64,000 nucleotides of DNA from Larimichthys crocea. Lineage: Eukaryota > Chordata > Actinopteri > Sciaenidae. The stretch spans positions 26,110,376 to 26,174,375 of the forward strand of contig NC_040016.1 in NCBI RefSeq assembly GCF_000972845.2, in the 5' to 3' direction. Positions 59,290 through 64,000 of this stretch are shown here, in pieces (within the stretch, counting starts at the first letter, position 1; every line of letters starts with the position of its first letter). The translations under genes were made by a program, and so were the position numbers. A model generated the notes under the pieces. The model had not been told where the DNA came from and searched no databases. It saw only the letters and a list, made by a program, of their open reading frames with translations.

Positions 59290-59705
59290 AGATCACACAT
59301 GTAGGAGAACAGTCACCATGTGGAAAATGTTTGTGTGTTTGTAACATGTGCAACACATTTGTTCCACATGTTCCACGGGTGCTATCCCACAGATGTTTGA
59401 CTGGATTGAGATCTGGGGCGAGGTCACCATCTTGAACTGTTTCAGTGAGAGGGTGGACGTGGTCTGCAACAATGCTGAGGTAGGTGTCAGAGGAACTTCC
59501 ACATGAATGGCAGGACCCGAGGTTTGCCACACTGCCTCCGCTGGGTTGTCTTCTTCTTGTAGTGCATCAGTGAGCCTTGGCAGTCCATGACCCTGTCCCC
59601 AGACCGGGAACACCCCACAAAGGCTGCAGTTCTGGAGATGTTCTGACCCAGTTGTGTTGTCATTAAGTCACTCAGATCCTTCCAACACGTCAACTTTGAG
59701 GACAA
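59290..59705 (-). pseudogene. Tc1/mariner transposase relic
   Basis: Three - strand frames together show pieces of a Tc1-family transposase in order: VGCSRS (DNA-binding region), GQGHGLPRLTDA, GPAIHVEVPLTPTS, TYLSIVADHVHPL and PDLNPVKHLWD. The part between the LTDA and GPAIHV pieces, which should carry the first two catalytic aspartates, is missing. The last position, usually Glu or Asp before HLWD, is Lys. Frameshifts separate the pieces. The element is dead, and I did not find its terminal repeats. Confidence 0.8.
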
Positions 59706-60695
59706 AATGTTGCTGTCTGGGGATCTGTTTGGGCATTGGGTAACTCTTGGTCACATAAGTCAAACTTTCTACGTGCTCCTTCAAACTGATTATTAGACGA
59801 CATGAAGACCGGCTGGAAGCAGCAGCGTGTTGTGCTGAATCTTTCCCTGCAGGACTTTGGGAAGTGGCAAAAAGTTCTTTGACATTTCAGTTGTTTAAAA
59901 CATCTGCACAAATGTTAAATGTTCACGTGGCTACATGGCAGGTTTCCTTTCAGAACAATTCTGTGAAAGTCAAATCAATTCAAAAAGAATTAGCCCGACA
60001 GAAGCAAATGAGGCCAGAGAGAAAGAAAAACACAAGACGAAGACAAATCAAAGCACGGGGAAATCAAGGCTGAGTAAAAACCCAACTCAAGTGAAGTGAA
60101 GTGAAGTGAAGTGAAGTGTACCATTTGAAAGGCCAAGTGCCTGAATAATGTAACAGCCTTTATCCTCTCCCCGGGCTAACAGGGCACTTCTTAACATTCT
60201 TAAAAGATGCTTTTCAATTAAGCCTGACTTGGTGATGGCAGTGTGTATGCTAATGTGCGAATGTGTGTGTGTGTGTCTATGTGTGTGTGTGTCTATGTGT
60301 GTGTGTGTGTGTGAGAATCAGAGAAAGCTGTGAAACCTGAATAACATTAACACAGCTACGTTACAATGACAGTGGAATAAAACAAACTTTTTTAATCAGC
60401 ATAAAGAGACGAAAGCGCACACGCTGCAAACTGTGAGTCAAATCTGAATCCCTGAGAGACGTCGTAAACTCTAATTATCAACTTCAGAGCCGCCGTCTGC
60501 AAACATATAATAAACCAGAAGAAATCGCTGTGTCGGAATGAATGCCTGAAATGTTGTTTACTCTTTATATTATGTTCACTTATATTTCTGTTTGCAACTT
60601 TAAGACCCCAGTAAATTATACATCTTAAAGCCTCGTCATGTAACTTTCCTCTCACATTCACATTTAGTCATTTAGCAGACACGTCTGTGACCTCC
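59706..60695. other. Non-coding stretch with short simple repeats
   Basis: (GTGAA)n at 60089-60118 and imperfect (GT)n at 60259-60313. The remainder is unrecognised. Confidence 0.45.
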
Positions 60696-60795
60696 TGCTG
60701 ACCCACTCTGACCTGTGATCAGGTGACCCACACTGACCTGTGATCAGGTGACCCACACTGACCTGTGATCAGGTGACCCACACTGACCTGTGATC
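60696..60795. repeat. 25-bp minisatellite, four units
   Basis: Units of ctgacctgtgatcaggtgac with a short spacer. Each holds the palindrome cctgtgatcagg/ctgatcag. Confidence 0.9.
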
Positions 60796-61677
60796 AGCTG
60801 AACGGTGTCTCTGTCATTCGTACGTCTGTTCTCACTCTATGTAACTTTGGGCTCCGGGTCGGGAGAAGTACGTAACGCTTTACGGCACTAAGTCACACAG
60901 CAGCAACTATTTCACTGATTCTCCATAAAATGACCAATTCTGACCCAGCGGTCAGATGTGAAGCCACGAGGAGAAGGAACCAAAACAGGTGATCAGTCCA
61001 CCAACAGTCAGTCGGAGACTTTCTTATGTGTCTGCATGTTTTACTGAAAGCCAAAGCCATGGTCAGTGTGTTTGTCTCTGGTGTAAACGAAGCAGAGGTC
61101 ACACTAAAGTGGATTTCGGTTCAACACAGCAAACCGTGTTTGGCTTCACCTAACGGAGCTCTGGGTAATTTAAAACAGAGTCTGCACAGCCTGCTGCTTC
61201 ACATTCATTCAAGGTTTCCACAGAACAACCACGAGTTCATTGTGAATACTGAGCAGCTCTGCTGAAGCAGTTTCAGACTGAGTGCCTTGCTCAGGGGGAC
61301 CTCAAAAGTATAACATGAAAGAGGCAAAGGAAGAAGTCATTCATGCTCCATACCAAGATTTTCACTTTGAAAAACCAATTAGGACAAATATTGCCGGCAG
61401 TTTTCTGCAGCATCCAACACATCAAATCAGCAAAACTCATTTCGAGAAGCACTTTAAAAGTCTGAATAACTGCCTGACCTTCTGTTCCACACTGGTCACA
61501 GTCGAGGCAGCAGACCTCGATGGCTTATCTGGGCTTTTACTGAATCTGTCAACCCAAATCCTTTAAGAACACTGTAAACCTTTATTAACCATCATTCTCT
61601 TAATCTGGCAAAGTCAGCCTGAAACACTGCTTTCCTTTCTGCTGCTCTCTTTCTTTTCCTTTTCCAAATTACCACTC
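60796..61677. other. Non-coding stretch, nothing recognised
   Basis: Frames at 61026-61265 and 61282-61566 are unsupported by motifs. Confidence 0.4.
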
Positions 61678-61753
61678 TGTCTCAACCTTTTCCTGATTAA
61701 CATCTGGGAGATTAATGTGCATTAATCTCCCAGATGTTAACGAGTTTGAGACA
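61678..61753. other. Long hairpin with perfect 20-bp arms
   Basis: Arms ttaacatctgggagattaat (61697-61716) and attaatctcccagatgttaa (61721-61740) are exact reverse complements around a 4-base loop. An outer 8-bp stem (tgtctcaa with ttgagaca) closes it after an asymmetric internal loop of 11 and 5 bases. Total length is about 76 bases. It may be a small-RNA precursor, a remnant of transposon termini, or a protein-binding palindrome. Confidence 0.75.
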
Positions 61754-62384
61754 CAAAAACGGAAAGCTGTGATGTGCAGCTCAGACAAAAGAGAGGAAAA
61801 AAAGAAAGTATGAATGAAACAGCTGTAATACATTATAGTGTCAGAGCGAGCCAACACATTTTCATCACCATAATTATTGGATCTTAATTGGAATTATAGC
61901 GTGGCCACATGCCGGCTCCAATTGGCTGACAGGTGTACGCTAAAAAGCTGGTTTCAAGTTCCAGCAGTGAATTATGGTAAAACTCGTCACATGATGCTTG
62001 ATAAATATATACACAGTGTTATTACACATCTGAACAAATCATGAGAAAATAACCTGATTTTATATAATTCATGTTTATGTGATGTTTTTAATGGAATGCA
62101 CCTGTTCCTCACCTCTGCACACAGAAACATTTAAAGCTTTTTAAGACCTCAACAAATAAAATGAGACTCAAAGATGTCATAATGATTTGATTTTTATTGT
62201 ATTTCATGTTGACACAGAACAGAGCCGACAGTTGTGATTACTTTATAAAAACACTTCTGCACTTCCAGACACAAACAAAATGTCTTTTTGCACAATCTGC
62301 AAACTGACTCGCTGCTGTTCTCCGCCAGCGCCAACCAGCCCTGAAATGCATTTCTCCATCTTGGCATGTTGCACCGCGCTCACC
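61754..62384. other. Non-coding stretch, nothing recognised
   Basis: AT-rich; no supported feature. Confidence 0.45.
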
Positions 62385-62427
62385 TCTTCTTCTTCTTCTT
62401 CTTCTTCTTCTTCTTCTTCTTCTTCTT
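62385..62427. repeat. (TCT)n microsatellite
   Basis: About 14 TCT units. They create Ser- and Arg-runs in two opposed artefactual frames. Confidence 0.95.
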
Positions 62428-62639
62428 TCTATTTTACGGCGGTTCCGCCTCGACGACCGCGGTGTGTAATGGTGGCACGTAAAACAGCTTTTAATCGCGG
62501 ACTCTCTCATTTACTACACGGCCTTAAGTTAATCAAACAAATACACACTGTTAGAGCACTGTGCTTTCCCATCAGCATTAAATGCACCGTCTGGAAGTCT
62601 AACACCGATAGCAGATTTACAGTGAATGTAAGACAATTT

Positions 62640-62703
62640 AAGACATTAACATTAACTACCCATATTTTAATTTCAGACTTTTTAAGGACCCGTGGGAACC
62701 CTG
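62640..62703 (+). repeat. Short interspersed-repeat remnant
   Basis: tcagactttttaaggacccg followed by tgggaaccctga resembles, from memory, the end of a very common fish non-autonomous DNA element. The rest is not visible. Confidence 0.35.
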
Positions 62704-63521
62704 AACAAAATGCCACAGTTTAAGTTGACCAAACAAATCTGGTTTCTATGGAAACAGAAATGATGTATGACCGCCCACATTAGTTGACAGAAGACAGAAG
62801 ATCTTCTGCAGTATTTATGGTGTCTCAGTTTAACTGTGTGCCACCAGAGCAACATTAAATCTGTTGGTGCTGCATGATCTTACAGTGACTCTCCCTCCAT
62901 CGGACTGAACCGACGCTGTGTCTCAGTTCTCATACGTTCATAACTGCGCTTGTTATCCCGAGTGCAAAAGTGTGTTCACTATGAATTATGGCAGAATGCA
63001 GAGCACTGTCAGAACGGTCAAAAAGTCTCAGAGGACGCCATTCTGTCTACGTAGCTGAAGGGGAGGGACCACATGCTGAATACCTCGATATACAAATGTA
63101 ACTGGATATGATTCATATTTTGGAGGTCAGATGTTGGCGCACTGTGCCAGGAAGTGCGCAGTGTAGGAGTGTACTAATGGACAGAGATGTGGAGTCTGAA
63201 CAGAGCAGCATGTTGACTGGAGATATTTTTAAAGGACATAACTGTGTGATTACAGATAAAGTCTGAACACAGTCCAGCGTGGTGCCTGGTCAGGTACACG
63301 AGCAAACGCTCGCCGTCCTGTGATGTTGCTGCTTTCACATACGCTGCGTCTACAGGAACAAGTGGTGTGACACGTTTCCTCTGATTTGCAGGGATGTGTT
63401 TTATGGTGAAGCACATCAATTAACACCATGAAAGGACAGAGTGTTGCTGTTCACTCCACCAACAGTTCAAAATCTCATTTGCACATTTAAGCCCACTTGA
63501 GTTTTAGTGAAGGAAGCTCCT
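62704..63521. other. Non-coding stretch, nothing recognised
   Basis: No supported feature. Confidence 0.45.
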
Positions 63522-63522
63522 G

Positions 63523-63599
<77 letters not shown>
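63522..63599. repeat. (GT)n microsatellite
   Basis: About 39 uninterrupted GT units, the longest pure run in the window with that at 2313-2387. Confidence 0.95.
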
Positions 63600-63600
<1 letters not shown>

Positions 63601-64000
63601 ATGCTTCATGCATAACGTTCATGCTTCATTGTTTTCTTAAGCTTTGCCAAATGCTGCTCTCTGTTTCCTTGGCTCAGGCACTGTGTGTGTATCTAATAGT
63701 GTGTATATGTAACTTTGTGCATCTGTGGGTGTGTGTGTGTCCATAAATCCACTGGTTCCTCTGGAGAAAGGCCAGCTCAGCTTCTGTTCAGCACATCATC
63801 TGCCCCTGTGCTGCCACACTGCCTGGTATACCCGACCCGTTCCCATTCCCGACTCTAAAGTACTGAGGATTTGTCACGGCCCTGGGCGTCTGAAGGCACC
63901 ATCCACATCTGTATGAAACGCTCTGTGCTGACTCCAATGTAAACCCGTCTGCGGCGGTAAGAGACGCTTAGAGCTCCAGCCGTATCCACGGCGATACATG
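63600..64000. other. Right-end stretch, nothing recognised
   Basis: GC rises towards the end. A good donor-like string (gcggcggtaaga, about 63951-63962) could mark an exon end, but no frame supports it. Confidence 0.35.

Overview
The window is nuclear DNA of a ray-finned fish, probably a euteleost. It has split genes with GT-AG introns, very dense CA/GT microsatellites, remnants of teleost-type LINE, SINE and Tc1/mariner elements, and one astacin protease of the six-cysteine type that in fishes includes the hatching enzymes. It is gene-poor: I can defend only one intact protein-coding gene. Most long open frames elsewhere are by-products of simple repeats.

The gene lies on the + strand at 23679-26811, with a TATA box at 23600. 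I reconstruct ten coding exons giving a 554-residue secreted protein: signal peptide, dermatopontin-like domain, astacin propeptide plus catalytic domain (HELIHSLGFWHE zinc motif, SVMHYG Met-turn), second dermatopontin-like domain. The two dermatopontin modules share the same exon plan (91/97, 186/186, 153/153 and 44/46 coding bases, same phases). The astacin part is a single 672-base exon. All internal modules are phase 1-1. This fusion is the most interesting object here. A decayed copy of its 3' untranslated region lies about 1 kb upstream of the gene (22466-22790), evidence of a lost tandem copy.

Layout: 1-6285 is non-coding with microsatellites and an inverted copy of a dispersed repeat. 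6286-12830 and 12943-19807 are two copies of the same 6.5-6.9 kb segment that meet exactly at a 112-base N gap; the second has many small indels, so this looks like an unmerged contig overlap rather than a real duplication. Each copy holds a 5'-inverted LINE fragment. 19808-23478 is non-coding with the gene relic. 23479-27220 is the promoter, gene and 3' flank. 27221-34368 is non-coding with LINE debris, minisatellites and an inverted partner of the repeat at base 1. 34369-36282 is a 55-bp satellite of about 35 units. 36283-51500 is repeat-rich intergenic or intronic DNA with several minisatellites. 51590-52210 is CpG-rich and may be a promoter. 54145-54873 is a TTAGCTC array, 59290-59705 a dead Tc1/mariner transposase, 61678-61753 a near-perfect hairpin.

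No rRNA, functional tRNA or CRISPR array was seen. Everything is read by eye: repeat family names and exon borders are inferences from motifs, reading frame and splice consensus, not from alignment or transcripts.
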